62,156 bases of DNA from Saprospiraceae bacterium. Its GTDB lineage: Bacteria > Bacteroidota > Bacteroidia > Chitinophagales > Saprospiraceae. A model generated the notes under the pieces. That model was not told the DNA's origin, searched no databases, and worked only from the letters and a program-made list of their open reading frames with translations. Numbering within the stretch: position 1 is the first letter of the stretch; each line of letters starts with the position of its first letter. Of this stretch, positions 42,200 to 51,184 are shown piece after piece. Position numbers and translations under genes: made by a program. Location: contig JAIPBL010000030.1 of the NCBI GenBank assembly GCA_021739645.1, positions 1 to 62,156 on the forward strand, in the 5' to 3' direction.

Positions 42200-42275
42200 T
42201 TGTCATTGCGAAGCAAACCGTCCACGTCAAGTGTGTTGTCACATAATGCATGGACGGTTTGCTTCGCAATGACAA
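42200..42275. repeat. Perfect 25-bp inverted repeat (REP/MITE-like, GTCATTGCGAAGCAA)
   Basis: Arms 42200-42224 and 42251-42275 are exact reverse complements around a 26-nt loop. The core GTCATTGCGAAGCAA resembles the GTCATTGCGA...GAAGCAATC palindromes found in many unrelated bacteria. Confidence 0.92.
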
Positions 42276-42312
42276 AAGCGGCGATAACCGAGGCATGAAC
42301 CGACGAACAAGC

Positions 42313-45300
42313 TCACCCCTTCACAAAAGCCACCACCTGCTGCCGTTGCCCTGTGGCATTTATGCTCAAAAAATAATACCCCTTTGGCAAATTCACAGCT
42401 TCCATCTGTGTGAAATGGGTTCCAGCAGGCAGGTCAAAATTTTTCCGCAACATCTCCACCCCATTTACCGCTGAAACTGAAAGTCGGACGAGACCATCTT
42501 CGTTGTTGGAAAAACGGACGCCAATCGTCGGGCCGACGGGGTTGGGCACCACCACGGGGGCCACAGGGCCGCCGCTATCTGGAAGCTGGAATTCCAGCAC
42601 GTTGAAGCTGCGCAGTACGGGCACGGCAGGTTGCCAGTCGGTGTTGCCCTGCTGGCTGGCACGGACGATCACAGGGCCAGTCAGCCCAGTCACCGTCAAG
42701 ATGTCACCATTGATGATGGCCGGGCCGCTCGTCACGGTGAATTTGACAGGCAATCCAGACGTGGCTGTGGCATGCAAAATGATGGGAAGTGCAATCGTGA
42801 ATTGGTCACCAATTGGTTGGAAATCAATGGTTTGTTGTTTTGCTGCAACCTGATTCGATAGGCCAGGCGTCGGGAGCTGTGCCTGCCAAGATGTGGGCAG
42901 GGCGTTGTTCAGGCGCCAATCAATAAGTTGAAGGGAAAGGCCGGTACCGTCGGCATCTGGTGGCCAAGGCAGTTTGTTGTCATAGCGCACGGAGTCAATT
43001 ACGGTCAAGTTGGCATTTTTCAGGGAAATGCGCTCGCCGCCGTTGCTCAATTTGAAGCCGTGACTGCCAATGCCGAAGCTCCCCAACCAGTTTGTGGTTT
43101 GGGGGTAAAAACTGGTGAAAGCCGCCTCGTTTTCCACCAACACCAAAAAGCCGCCAGGCTGCAAGGTCGTGTTGGCGTGTAGGTTGAAATAACTCCCGCT
43201 CTCGTCCTCCAGCACCCAGCCGGAAACGTCCACGGCGTGTGTGTTCGGGTTGTAGAGTTCCACCCAATCACCGCCATCGGGCGAATGGTAGTTGATTTCG
43301 TTGATGACGATGGTGTCTGTGGCGATGGAGCCTTTTTTAAAAATGGCTGTCAGTGACTCATTGGCTGTTAGTGTAGTGGAGGTGGCTGAGCTTGCGCCAA
43401 GCGCACTGTTCGACCATTTTTCAAAAACAAAACCCGGTGCTGCATCGGCTTCCACGGGGATTTCTACCCCGGTGAAATACGTGCCGATCCACGGCAGTTT
43501 GTCCGCCGGAAGATGCAGGGTGCTGAAGTGGATGCCGCCGCCGTTTGTGGGTTGTGCTGCCAGTTGGACAGACACTTCCCCGCCAATTTCATCAAAAAAA
43601 TCCACGTACTGCTGCCGCACGAAGGCGGGGCGGTCGTTGCCGAATTTCCTGAGAATCAGCAGGTTGTCGGCCCAGGGATTCCAGCCCGACGACCAACGGT
43701 CGAAGTGGCGTTGCATCTCCGGGGCATACAGCGTTTCAAAGTCGTCAATTCGGCTACTCACTCGGTCGGTTGCAAAAAGCACGTTCAAAAAGTCGGCACT
43801 GCGGTTGATGAAATTGCGCCGGAAGTCGGTGCTCTCCATCGCTTTGCGGAACGGCAGGGTCGTCCACCACGGGTTGGGCCAAGCGATGGAGCTGTCGTCG
43901 AGCGCCCGAGCGAGGGAGTTGGCGGAGGCGTCACCGGTGTTGAACAGGATGTTGCTGCCCTCGATTTTTACCAGCCCAAAACTGAAGTCGAAATCGAAGC
44001 TCAGGAAACGCCAACGGGCATCGCTGCCGTTGCGCTCCCGCCAGCGGCGGAGGTTGTTGCCGGGCCAGTCGCTGTTGTCAATGATGATGTTGAAAGCGTT
44101 GTAATCCAAGAAATGGTCGAGGTCGAGGCGCTGCGCCAACTGCTCGTAGTGGGTCGGGTTGACAAAATTGTGGGTGTTGAAGAACTCCGTGAAATCGTTC
44201 CAGCGGTCAAAGTCGCCCGCCACAGCTTCGCCGTCGTTTTCCAGCAGGTCAATCTCGGTTTCCGTCAGGCCGAAATGCTGCTCGATATAGTCGGTTTTGA
44301 TATGTTCTCGCAGGTTGTGGATGCCCCAATATTGGCCGTTGAGGTAGGCCACGCCGGGCCGGAAGGCTTGCAAATACAGCTTCGGTGGCTCGATGATGCT
44401 GCCCAAATCCGTCAGGTCAGAGACGAGGCTGGCCACGAACGCATCCCGGAACATGGTGACGTTCCAGTCCTGTCCGCCATTGCGCAGCAATAAATTTTTG
44501 TACTCCTCAAACGGCAGTTCGGGAAAGATTGGGTGTTGAAAAAAGCCGCTCCCATTGTTTGCCAACGCCTTTATCTTCAAGGACTTTTGGGGAAACTGAG
44601 CACTGCCTGTTCCGCTCACCTCGGCAGTTGCATCCTGGCTAAAACCCGGCATCCCATCGGTTTCAAAAAACGCCACATGAACGGGGCTTTTCCAATCCTC
44701 GGTATAGTTGGGGTAAATGCCCGTCAGGGTGTCAAAAAAATCGGTGTCCTTGAACGACAGCGCCACCACCGGAAAGTCGTGCGGGGTATCGAAGAGGTAG
44801 CTATGGGTCGTTATGGGGCTGGGCAGATAGCCCGTGGCAAAGGTTCTCGCCCGCAGCGTGGAGTTCTGGGCAATTTGGATTGGATTGCTGTAAAATTGGG
44901 CGCTGCCGTCCGGCTCACTGCCGTCAAGCGTGTAGCGGATTTGGGCGCCGGGCGTTGCGGAGCTGAGTGCCAAGGCGAAAGCACTGCTGAAAAAGCCGCC
45001 ACCCACGGACACCGTTGGCGCTTGTGCAAAGCTGCCGCCGGGCGTCCCACCGTTCGAGGCGAGCGGGGTTGGGGTGGTGAAAAACTGGAAGCTGCTGCTG
45101 CCGTCAGCGCTACGCCCGTAGGAGACATTGGCGGTTTGCGGGCCGAAGGTAAGGGCATCCAGTTGGCTGCCGTCAGCGGCATAGAGCCCCAAATCCTCGC
45201 CACCAGCGCCGAGCTTGAAATTGGCGTGGAGGACGCTCTGCGCAGGTTCGCCATCGAGCCAGAAGAGCAGGTAGCCGCCGGGCTGGATGGTCGTCATTGC

Positions 45301-45552
45301 TGGATTTGTGGCTGGGACTTTCCACTTGGTGGGTTGGCCAAGGTCATCGGTGAGGTGCATGCTGCCAATGTCCACGGCGGTTAGTCCGGCGTTGAAAAGC
45401 TCGACCCAGTCCTCGTGCTGGCCAGCCTCATCCGTTGCCCCGTTGCTGTTGGAAGCGACGAATTCGTTGATGAAAATGGATTGTGAAAAGGCGATTTGAT
45501 AGACTGCCAATCCTGCAAAAAGCAGTAGGGGGCGCAATAAGTGTTTGTTCAT
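42313..45552 (-). CDS. Secreted CotH-kinase / lamin-tail-domain protein with T9SS sorting domain
   Basis: 1079 residues. Signal peptide (1-23), lamin-tail domain (about 27-150, IFINEFVASNSNGATDEAG), chitobiase-type beta-sandwich (about 175-250, GAQIRYTLDGSEP), CotH kinase-like domain (about 255-640, RNGGQDWNVTMFRDAF, GVAYLNGQYWGIHNLREHI, DFDFSFG), InlB-like repeat (about 660-740), second lamin-tail domain (about 745-880, VINEINYHSPDGGDWVELYN), a beta-sandwich, and a T9SS type A C-terminal domain (about 1005-1079, VVPNPVGPTIGVRF, LPKGYYFLSINATG). Probably exported through the type IX system to the surface; CotH homologues phosphorylate proteins in spore coats, which is only suggestive here. 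Confidence 0.9.
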   Translation of the reverse strand: MNKHLLRPLLLFAGLAVYQIAFSQSIFINEFVASNSNGATDEAGQHEDWVELFNAGLTAVDIGSMHLTDDLGQPTKWKVPATNPAMTTIQPGGYLLFWLDGEPAQSVLHANFKLGAGGEDLGLYAADGSQLDALTFGPQTANVSYGRSADGSSSFQFFTTPTPLASNGGTPGGSFAQAPTVSVGGGFFSSAFALALSSATPGAQIRYTLDGSEPDGSAQFYSNPIQIAQNSTLRARTFATGYLPSPITTHSYLFDTPHDFPVVALSFKDTDFFDTLTGIYPNYTEDWKSPVHVAFFETDGMPGFSQDATAEVSGTGSAQFPQKSLKIKALANNGSGFFQHPIFPELPFEEYKNLLLRNGGQDWNVTMFRDAFVASLVSDLTDLGSIIEPPKLYLQAFRPGVAYLNGQYWGIHNLREHIKTDYIEQHFGLTETEIDLLENDGEAVAGDFDRWNDFTEFFNTHNFVNPTHYEQLAQRLDLDHFLDYNAFNIIIDNSDWPGNNLRRWRERNGSDARWRFLSFDFDFSFGLVKIEGSNILFNTGDASANSLARALDDSSIAWPNPWWTTLPFRKAMESTDFRRNFINRSADFLNVLFATDRVSSRIDDFETLYAPEMQRHFDRWSSGWNPWADNLLILRKFGNDRPAFVRQQYVDFFDEIGGEVSVQLAAQPTNGGGIHFSTLHLPADKLPWIGTYFTGVEIPVEADAAPGFVFEKWSNSALGASSATSTTLTANESLTAIFKKGSIATDTIVINEINYHSPDGGDWVELYNPNTHAVDVSGWVLEDESGSYFNLHANTTLQPGGFLVLVENEAAFTSFYPQTTNWLGSFGIGSHGFKLSNGGERISLKNANLTVIDSVRYDNKLPWPPDADGTGLSLQLIDWRLNNALPTSWQAQLPTPGLSNQVAAKQQTIDFQPIGDQFTIALPIILHATATSGLPVKFTVTSGPAIINGDILTVTGLTGPVIVRASQQGNTDWQPAVPVLRSFNVLEFQLPDSGGPVAPVVVPNPVGPTIGVRFSNNEDGLVRLSVSAVNGVEMLRKNFDLPAGTHFTQMEAVNLPKGYYFLSINATGQRQQVVAFVKG

Positions 45553-45853
45553 CTTAAGCTCTGAAGTTTAACTACTAAATCAGTCAAGGGATGTTAAACA
45601 GCATTTCCAGGGTAGCCAACGGGAGGGTCTTAGCTGGCAATGATACGGAATTTCGAACTTGTTTCGGCGCAATTCCTGCGAAATGCGCCGTCCCGACATT
45701 CTGACCGCTTTGTTTCTGCCAACTAAATACCTTGGCCGTCTCGTTCTTCAGGTTAAAATGGAGAGAACACCTGTGGTTTTTCTCCGAATTTGTGTTATTC
45801 CTTCACGCCACGCATCCATTGACTTCACATCTTTCATCAAAAACTTGTCAGCT
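45553..45853. other. Divergent intergenic region CotH / VWA genes
   Basis: 301 nt. It contains a hairpin CGGCGCA (45665-45671) with TGCGCCG (45684-45690) and a moderately AT-rich leader to the ATG at 45854. I cannot place a promoter with confidence. A frame open from 45659 through this region is a non-coding extension. Confidence 0.4.
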
Positions 45854-47848
45854 ATGAAAAAAATCTTCGCATTGCTCACACTTTCCTGTTTGTTTCAAAT
45901 CACACTTCGCTCCCAAGAACTGAGGGGAACCGTCCTCAGTGAACGGGGTTTCGCCGCCGCCAAAGTAACGGTGGAATTTAAAGACAAATCCAACCAAGTC
46001 GTGACCAACCCCGACGGGACTTTCAAAATCATCGCCTCAAAACTCCCCGACACGCTGCTGTTCTCAGGAGCTGGATTCGAGCCATACAAGGTAGTCATCA
46101 CGGAAAAAAACCTTGCCGACCCGAAGTTCGAGGTGGTTTTGCTGGAAAAAAGGGCGGAACTGGCGATGGGGCTAAGAAATAAAGCCACGGTTGATGACAT
46201 ATATGTTGTAGGTGCACTTGACATTCCCATAAAAAAAATGGATGACGTCGCATACGACACAGTCATCGTTTTTGACCCGGAAACTTATGAGGAAATGATA
46301 ACCGTTACCCGGAAAAGTGATTTGGGATATGCCCCGGTGCCACCGCCGCCACCACCTACATCCGACAAAAAGGCGGAAAGGTTCATGGCAACCAGTGATT
46401 ATTCTGCACATTCCTTGAGCACTGTTGCCATCACAAGCAAACGCTCCAGGGAAACCCCAGCGAGCAACAGCGTCATCAACGGCAAGACTTTCGTCACAAC
46501 TGACACCTTGAGTTTGCCCGCAGCCATCTCCCCAAAATCACGGCTGCTCACGGCTGGCGAGGTGAACGATTTCCTGAAATGGGAAATGTGGAAAGACCTC
46601 AGCGAGGCCGAGTTCAAGTCGTTCAGCGAGCACTGGGGCATCGTGCCGAAGGAGCGGTTCTGTGTGCAATTGGCCAACAAATCGGGGGATGCCATCGTGG
46701 GCGAACCCGTAAGTTTGTTGGACAAAAAAAGCGGCAAAACCATCTGGCAAGCCTTGACCGACAACACGGGCAAGGCAGAGCTTTGGGCCAATATTTTTCC
46801 GGGGGAAAACCAGCAGGAATTTGTCATCAAGGGCGCTGGTTTTGAGGTGAAAAAGCCCGTCGCATTTCACAATGGCATCAATCAAGTGGAGGTGAAAACC
46901 GCCTGCCAAACCTCCAACGTCGTCGAAATCGCTTTCGTGGTGGATGCCACCGGCTCCATGGCCGACGAACTGGAGTTCCTGAAACTGGAACTGGAAGACG
47001 TCATCCGCAGCACCTTCGACCAACACGCCGACCTCGACCTGCGGGCCGCTTCCGTTTTTTACCGTGACCTCGGCGAGGAGTACGTGACCCGACACATCGA
47101 CTTCAACGACGACTTGCTCAAAGTGCTGAATTTCATCAAACTGCAATCGGCTGCAGGCGGCGGCGATGAGCCGGAGGCGGTTGACAGCGCCCTCAGCGTA
47201 GCGCTCCATCAACTGACCTGGAGCCAAACGGCCCGCACCAAAATCCTATTTCTCCTCTCCGATGCCGCACCGCATGCTGAGGCCAAAGCGGACATGAAAA
47301 AATTGATGGAAAAAGCAGCGGCGATGGGTGTTCGCATTATCCCTTTGGCTTGCAGCGGCACGAACAAAAACTACGAATACCTCCAGCGCTCCATGGCCCT
47401 CGCCACCAATGGCACCTACGCCTGCCTGACCAACCACAGCGGCGTCGGCGGAAACCACGAGGAGCCTACCACCGATAGCTACAAAGTCGAACTGCTGAAT
47501 ACCCTACTCCAGCGGCTCATCGAGCAGTCCGTCTTCGTGCCAGAGTGCAACGAGAATGACCAGCCGTTGCCCCTTGACAAAATGCCTGTGGCTTTTCAAC
47601 CGAACAACCCGGCTGGCCTGAAATCCTTCCCGAACCCGACTTCGGGCAACGTGACCGTGGAGTTGAATGGTGAAATGGAGGCGGTTTACCTGACCGATTT
47701 TACGGGTAAAATCCTGGAGCGGCTTGCGGTAGAAAAAACTGTTCATCAACTCAGTTTGGGTGGTTACCCGTCCGGGGTTTATTTTCTTGCCTATTTTACG
47801 AAGGACAAAAAACAAGGCACGGAGCGGGTGGTTTTGCAGCGTGGCTGA
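45854..47848 (+). CDS. VWA-domain surface protein with T9SS type A sorting domain
   Basis: 664 residues from the ATG at 45854, which opens a signal peptide (FALLTLSCLFQITLRSQ). Residues about 22-95 form a carboxypeptidase-regulatory-like beta-sandwich (LRGTVLSERGFAAAKVTVEF). A Pro-rich linker lies near 158-165. A second small beta domain (about 270-355) precedes the von Willebrand A domain (about 365-570): MIDAS motif VVDATGSMADE and FLLSDAAPHAEAKAD. The T9SS domain is at about 590-664 (SFPNPTSGNVTVEL, LGGYPSGVYFLAYF). Probably a surface adhesin or matrix protein. Confidence 0.9.
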   Translation: MKKIFALLTLSCLFQITLRSQELRGTVLSERGFAAAKVTVEFKDKSNQVVTNPDGTFKIIASKLPDTLLFSGAGFEPYKVVITEKNLADPKFEVVLLEKRAELAMGLRNKATVDDIYVVGALDIPIKKMDDVAYDTVIVFDPETYEEMITVTRKSDLGYAPVPPPPPPTSDKKAERFMATSDYSAHSLSTVAITSKRSRETPASNSVINGKTFVTTDTLSLPAAISPKSRLLTAGEVNDFLKWEMWKDLSEAEFKSFSEHWGIVPKERFCVQLANKSGDAIVGEPVSLLDKKSGKTIWQALTDNTGKAELWANIFPGENQQEFVIKGAGFEVKKPVAFHNGINQVEVKTACQTSNVVEIAFVVDATGSMADELEFLKLELEDVIRSTFDQHADLDLRAASVFYRDLGEEYVTRHIDFNDDLLKVLNFIKLQSAAGGGDEPEAVDSALSVALHQLTWSQTARTKILFLLSDAAPHAEAKADMKKLMEKAAAMGVRIIPLACSGTNKNYEYLQRSMALATNGTYACLTNHSGVGGNHEEPTTDSYKVELLNTLLQRLIEQSVFVPECNENDQPLPLDKMPVAFQPNNPAGLKSFPNPTSGNVTVELNGEMEAVYLTDFTGKILERLAVEKTVHQLSLGGYPSGVYFLAYFTKDKKQGTERVVLQRG

Positions 47849-47883
47849 GATTGGTTTTACTTCACAATTTTTACCAAAAAAAA

Positions 47884-47916
47884 AGAGACGCCAGCGCTTT
47901 ATGTGCTGGCGGCTCT
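47884..47916. terminator. Two-way terminator between the VWA gene and glgC
   Basis: GAG-a-CGCCAGC pairs with GCTGGCG-g-CTC around a 9-nt loop; A-run on the left and CCC/TTTT on the right, in a convergent gap. Confidence 0.75.
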
Positions 47917-47938
47917 CCCATTTTGCGAAGCGAAAAAA

Positions 47939-49213
47939 CTATGCCCCAATGCGGCTGCCGCTCGGTATGATGGCGTTCTTTTTCACCACTACGATGCCGT
48001 CCACGATGACGTAAGTGTCGGTCTCATGGTCGGCGAGCTTACCGGGGTTGCCCCGGATGACCACGTTGTCGCCGATGCAGACGTTTTTGTCAATGATGGC
48101 ATATTCGATGATGCTGTGCTTGCCGATGCCCATCGGGATTACGTTCTGTTCAACCAACTCTTCCATCTGCTGGAAGAAGTCGTTGCCCATTAGGATGCAG
48201 TGCGAAAGCACCGAATAGTTGCCGACCCTGGAGCGGATGCCGATGATGGAACGCTCAATGCGCTCTGCGTGGATGATGCAACCCTCGGCCACCAGCACGT
48301 GGCGGAACACGGTGCCGAAGAACTTGCTCGGTGGCAACATGCGGGCACGGGTGTACACCATTTTTCTGTTGTCGTGGAGGTTGAACTGAGGTATGTCATC
48401 TGTCAGTTCTATGTTGGCCTCAAAGAAGGAGCTGATGGTTCCGATGTCGGTCCAATAGCCGTTGTACTCGTAGCTGGCCACTTTGTAACCGTCGGTGATG
48501 GCGGCGGGGATGATTTCTTTGCCAAAATCCACCGCATCAATATGCGCTTCGAACAACCGGGCGAGCGCTTCTTTTGAAAAAATATAGATGCCCATCGAAG
48601 CGAGGTAGTCCTTGCCTGCACGTTTGTTTGCATCCGACACCTCACTGGTCCAGTTGGGAAGTTCTTCGGTGTTGGGTTTTTCCACAAACGACTCAATCAT
48701 GCCCGCTTGATTGACCTTCATGATACCAAAACCGGTAGCCTCTTTGGCCACGACGGGAATGGTGGCAATGGTCAGGTCGGCGCCCTTGTCCACGTGCTCC
48801 CTGGCCATTTTCTCAAAATCCATTTGGTAGAGCTGGTCGCCGGAAAGAATGAGGATATAGTCGTAGTCCTGGTTGATGAGGTGGCGCATGGACTGGCGCA
48901 CGGCATCGGCAGTACCCTGGAACCACTTGTCGCTGCCCCGGCGCTGCTCGGCAGCGAGGATGTCCACGAAGCCGGGGGCAAAATGGTCGAAGTGGTAGGT
49001 GTTCTTGATGTGCTGGTTGAGTGATGCCGAGTTGAATTGCGTGAGCACGAACATCCGGCGTACGCCAGAGTTGAGGCAATTGGAAATCGGGATGTCAATC
49101 AGGCGGTACTTCCCCCCGATTGGAACGGCGGGCTTGGAGCGTTGCTCTGTCAGCGGGAAGAGCCTGGAGCCAACGCCCCCACCGAGGATAAGGCTAATCA
49201 TTTTAATGACCAT
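47939..49213 (-). CDS. glgC: Glucose-1-phosphate adenylyltransferase
   Basis: 424 residues from the ATG at 49213 (MVIKMISLILGGGVGSRLFPL); the longer frame to 49285 has no support. Nucleotidyltransferase domain (1-290): GGGVGSRLFPLTEQRSKPAV, GTADAVRQSM, LSGDQLYQMD, and the substrate-loop GFGIMKVN. The C-terminal left-handed beta-helix (about 300-424) has hexapeptide repeats (IIHAERIERSIIGIRSRVG). It makes ADP-glucose, the first committed step of glycogen synthesis. Not adjacent to other glycogen genes, though a GH57 glucanase is in the window. Confidence 0.95.
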   Translation of the reverse strand: MVIKMISLILGGGVGSRLFPLTEQRSKPAVPIGGKYRLIDIPISNCLNSGVRRMFVLTQFNSASLNQHIKNTYHFDHFAPGFVDILAAEQRRGSDKWFQGTADAVRQSMRHLINQDYDYILILSGDQLYQMDFEKMAREHVDKGADLTIATIPVVAKEATGFGIMKVNQAGMIESFVEKPNTEELPNWTSEVSDANKRAGKDYLASMGIYIFSKEALARLFEAHIDAVDFGKEIIPAAITDGYKVASYEYNGYWTDIGTISSFFEANIELTDDIPQFNLHDNRKMVYTRARMLPPSKFFGTVFRHVLVAEGCIIHAERIERSIIGIRSRVGNYSVLSHCILMGNDFFQQMEELVEQNVIPMGIGKHSIIEYAIIDKNVCIGDNVVIRGNPGKLADHETDTYVIVDGIVVVKKNAIIPSGSRIGA

Positions 49214-49520
49214 GAACTTTGTTTTTTGCCTTCGGCAAAGTTGGCCTTGGGCGTTTCTCAATCTTAGATTTTTGTGGTGAGCCATTTGGTTGGGTTCCCC
49301 ACGGCTCGACGTATTTAGGTTTCAAGGCCAATTATAGCCATTTTTTTAAAAGGCAAGAATAAACATTTTTTCATTCATAAAAACTTAATGAAAACGAGCA
49401 TAGATGCTGCTGTTTAGTATTCGTCCAAACCTCCCAAATCAGCCAGTCATTGTTGATTTTTGGTAAAAATTGGCCCTTTTTTCTCAAAATCTGTAATTTT
49501 AAGCCGAAAGCAAATTCAAA
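49214..49520. other. Divergent intergenic region glgC / EAD gene
   Basis: 307 nt, AT-rich. A small hairpin AACTTTG/CAAAGTT lies at 49215-49241 in the glgC leader. For the plus strand, TTG (49470-49472), 21 nt, TAATTTTA (49494-49501) is a weak promoter candidate. Nothing else recognised. Confidence 0.4.
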
Positions 49521-50294
49521 ATGACCACAGCCGACCAAATCAAAAACAAGATAGCCGACGGGGACCTAGAGGAATCTCTCGACCTCGCCATCAACTTCCT
49601 GCAAGGGCGTGACCCCGGCCTGTACAGCGAGTGCCTACAGCACAAGGGCCGACTCAACGACCACAACCGCCAGTACCGCTTGAAAATCATCAGCGTGGAC
49701 ACGATGGACATGACCCGGGCGCAGGTGCGCAGCGCATTGTTGGATGTGGTCATCCTCAAAATAGATGCATTATCAGGGCCGGGAGTCAGTGCTTTTGTGC
49801 CGCCGTTCGAGCCAGCCCGGCAGCCGCAAACCGTCACGCTAAATTTTGGACATAATGCAACCCCTCCGAAGGGATTCTTCGTGCCCAAAACCAACAGCCC
49901 CGCCTCCTCCCTCGCCGACCATACTGCCGCTCGCCAGTTGATTGAAGATTTTGTGAAACTGCTGGCTACTTACGAGGTGGAAAATGCCGCATGGCGGGCC
50001 GCCCCGTTCCTCCACCGGAGCCTGTTGCAAGGGGAGATGATGCAGCCGCAATTCAAACAGAACAATTTTTACAGCGCCCACCAGCGTTTTCGGAGCTATA
50101 AAATCCCCATCAGTTTTGTCAAAACGCAAGCCACCAACCGAACGGCCATTGGTTCGCTTCGGGATAGGGATGAGGGAGAGGAGTACGTTTACACCCTCGA
50201 AAAAAACATGGACAACGGTGGTATGCCTGGCACGGTGCGGGTGTTTTTTCCGAATGACGGCGGCGGGCCGAAGATTACGCTGGTTAGTTTGTGA
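49521..50294 (+). CDS. Protein with N-terminal effector-associated domain (EAD-like)
   Basis: 257 residues. The N-terminal 85 residues (ADQIKNKIADGDLEESLDLA, then LNDHNRQYRLKIISVDTMD, RAQVRSALLDVVILKIDAL) look like an effector-associated domain of the small helical kind used as an adaptor in bacterial conflict systems; EAD11 is my best guess from the IKNLIA-GDLEEAL and ARYNRLK patterns. Residues 110-257 form a compact beta-rich domain I do not recognise, with AARQLIEDFVKLLATYEVEN and a C-terminal RVFFPNDGGGPKITLVSL. No catalytic motif or membrane helix. It heads a group of four same-strand genes. Confidence 0.68.
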   Translation: MTTADQIKNKIADGDLEESLDLAINFLQGRDPGLYSECLQHKGRLNDHNRQYRLKIISVDTMDMTRAQVRSALLDVVILKIDALSGPGVSAFVPPFEPARQPQTVTLNFGHNATPPKGFFVPKTNSPASSLADHTAARQLIEDFVKLLATYEVENAAWRAAPFLHRSLLQGEMMQPQFKQNNFYSAHQRFRSYKIPISFVKTQATNRTAIGSLRDRDEGEEYVYTLEKNMDNGGMPGTVRVFFPNDGGGPKITLVSL

Positions 50295-50340
50295 GAGCGT
50301 GAGCGGGTGAGAGGAGTGAGAGTGATTAGGTGAGAAAAAG
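50290..50340 (+). repeat. GTGAGAG word tract before the DUF2085 gene
   Basis: GTGAGAGCGTGAGCGGGTG, AGAGGAGTGAGAGTGATTAG, starting at the EAD gene stop codon and ending 8 nt before the ATG at 50348. Same words as 37872-38024. Confidence 0.75.
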
Positions 50341-50347
50341 AGCGGTG

Positions 50348-50710
50348 ATGTTTACAAAAAAAGAACTTTACGAATCCATGTTGAGCGTCTGCCACCGCAG
50401 GCCGGAGCGGTCGTTTTTCTGGAAGGGAAAACAATTCCCCGTTTGCGCAAGGTGCACTGGGACGGCCTTGGGGTTTGTCACTTTGCCGCTGTTTGCCCTG
50501 AAAATCTTGTCGCTCAACTTTCTTTGGATATTTTTGCTAATGCTGCCCTGCTGGTTGGACGGCGCTACCCAACTTTACGGTTGGCGGCAGAGCAACAACT
50601 GGCTGCGGCTGGTAACGGGCTTTTTGCTCGGCACGTCGCAGATGGGGCTGGTGGCTATCGTGGGGGATTGGATTATCGAAAAAACTGGAATCATCAACCT
50701 AATTTCATAA
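50348..50710 (+). CDS. DUF2085 membrane protein
   Basis: 120 residues from the ATG at 50348. The family signature is complete: SVCHRRPERSFFWKGKQFPV followed by CARCTG, i.e. a CHxxPxRSF and CxRCxG pair that may bind metal. Membrane helices lie at about 45-75 and 88-108, with the Asp of PCWLDGATQLYGWRQSNNWL between them. DUF2085 proteins are small inner-membrane proteins of unknown role. Second gene in the EAD-led group, 21 nt before the next ATG. Confidence 0.85.
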   Translation: MFTKKELYESMLSVCHRRPERSFFWKGKQFPVCARCTGTALGFVTLPLFALKILSLNFLWIFLLMLPCWLDGATQLYGWRQSNNWLRLVTGFLLGTSQMGLVAIVGDWIIEKTGIINLIS

Positions 50711-50731
50711 CAACTAAAAATCGAAGAACCT

Positions 50732-51097
50732 ATGTTTTGTCCAAAATGTGGTACTCAAAACAGCGAATCCGCAGGCTTCTGCGCCAGTTGCGGCACACCG
50801 CTCAAACCCACTGCCTCCAACACAGGTGGCAATGCTTTCGGCACACCACCCCCACCGCCGCCGCCATCTGGTCCCGGCCCCGGCAATGACCCCGGCGCCG
50901 ACACGGTGCTAAAAATCGTGTCTTTTTGCTTCCCGATTGTTGGCTTGGTGCTGTATTTCGTTTGGAAAACCGAGAAGCCAAAATCCGCCAGCGATGTTTG
51001 CAAGTTTGCGGCCATCGGCTTTGGCGTGGGCATCGTCCTTTACATACTCATGATGGCACTTGGCATGATGGCAGGTGGCATGAGTGGCGGCTACTAA
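50732..51097 (+). CDS. Zinc-ribbon membrane protein
   Basis: 121 residues. An N-terminal zinc ribbon (MFCPKCGTQNSESAGFCASCG; Cys3, 6, 17, 20) is followed by a Pro-rich linker (PPPPPPPSGPGPG) and two membrane helices (about 60-79 and 90-113), ending in a Gly/Met-rich tail. The family is loosely defined; the ribbon probably serves protein-protein contact. A second zinc ribbon of the same kind ends the pseudo-M48 protein encoded next, which suggests the two are linked. Confidence 0.85.
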   Translation: MFCPKCGTQNSESAGFCASCGTPLKPTASNTGGNAFGTPPPPPPPSGPGPGNDPGADTVLKIVSFCFPIVGLVLYFVWKTEKPKSASDVCKFAAIGFGVGIVLYILMMALGMMAGGMSGGY

Positions 51098-51131
51098 TCG
51101 GATTAGCCACTTTGAAAAAAATTAATTCAGC

Positions 51132-51174
51132 ACTTTCCGAAGCCGTGATGGTTTCGGAAAGTTTGCTGTTTTAA
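51132..51174 (+). terminator. Terminator after the zinc-ribbon gene
   Basis: ACTTTCCGAA (51132-51141) pairs with TTTCGGAAAGT (51152-51162), followed by TTGCTGTTTT. It lies 11 nt before the next ATG, so readthrough or attenuation is possible. Confidence 0.7.
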
Positions 51175-51184
51175 ATGCCATGAA

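Noticed and set aside
43513-44493. 326-residue open frame on the plus strand opposite the CotH gene
   Set aside because: Shadow of the CotH coding frame; the sense strand has a full domain set.
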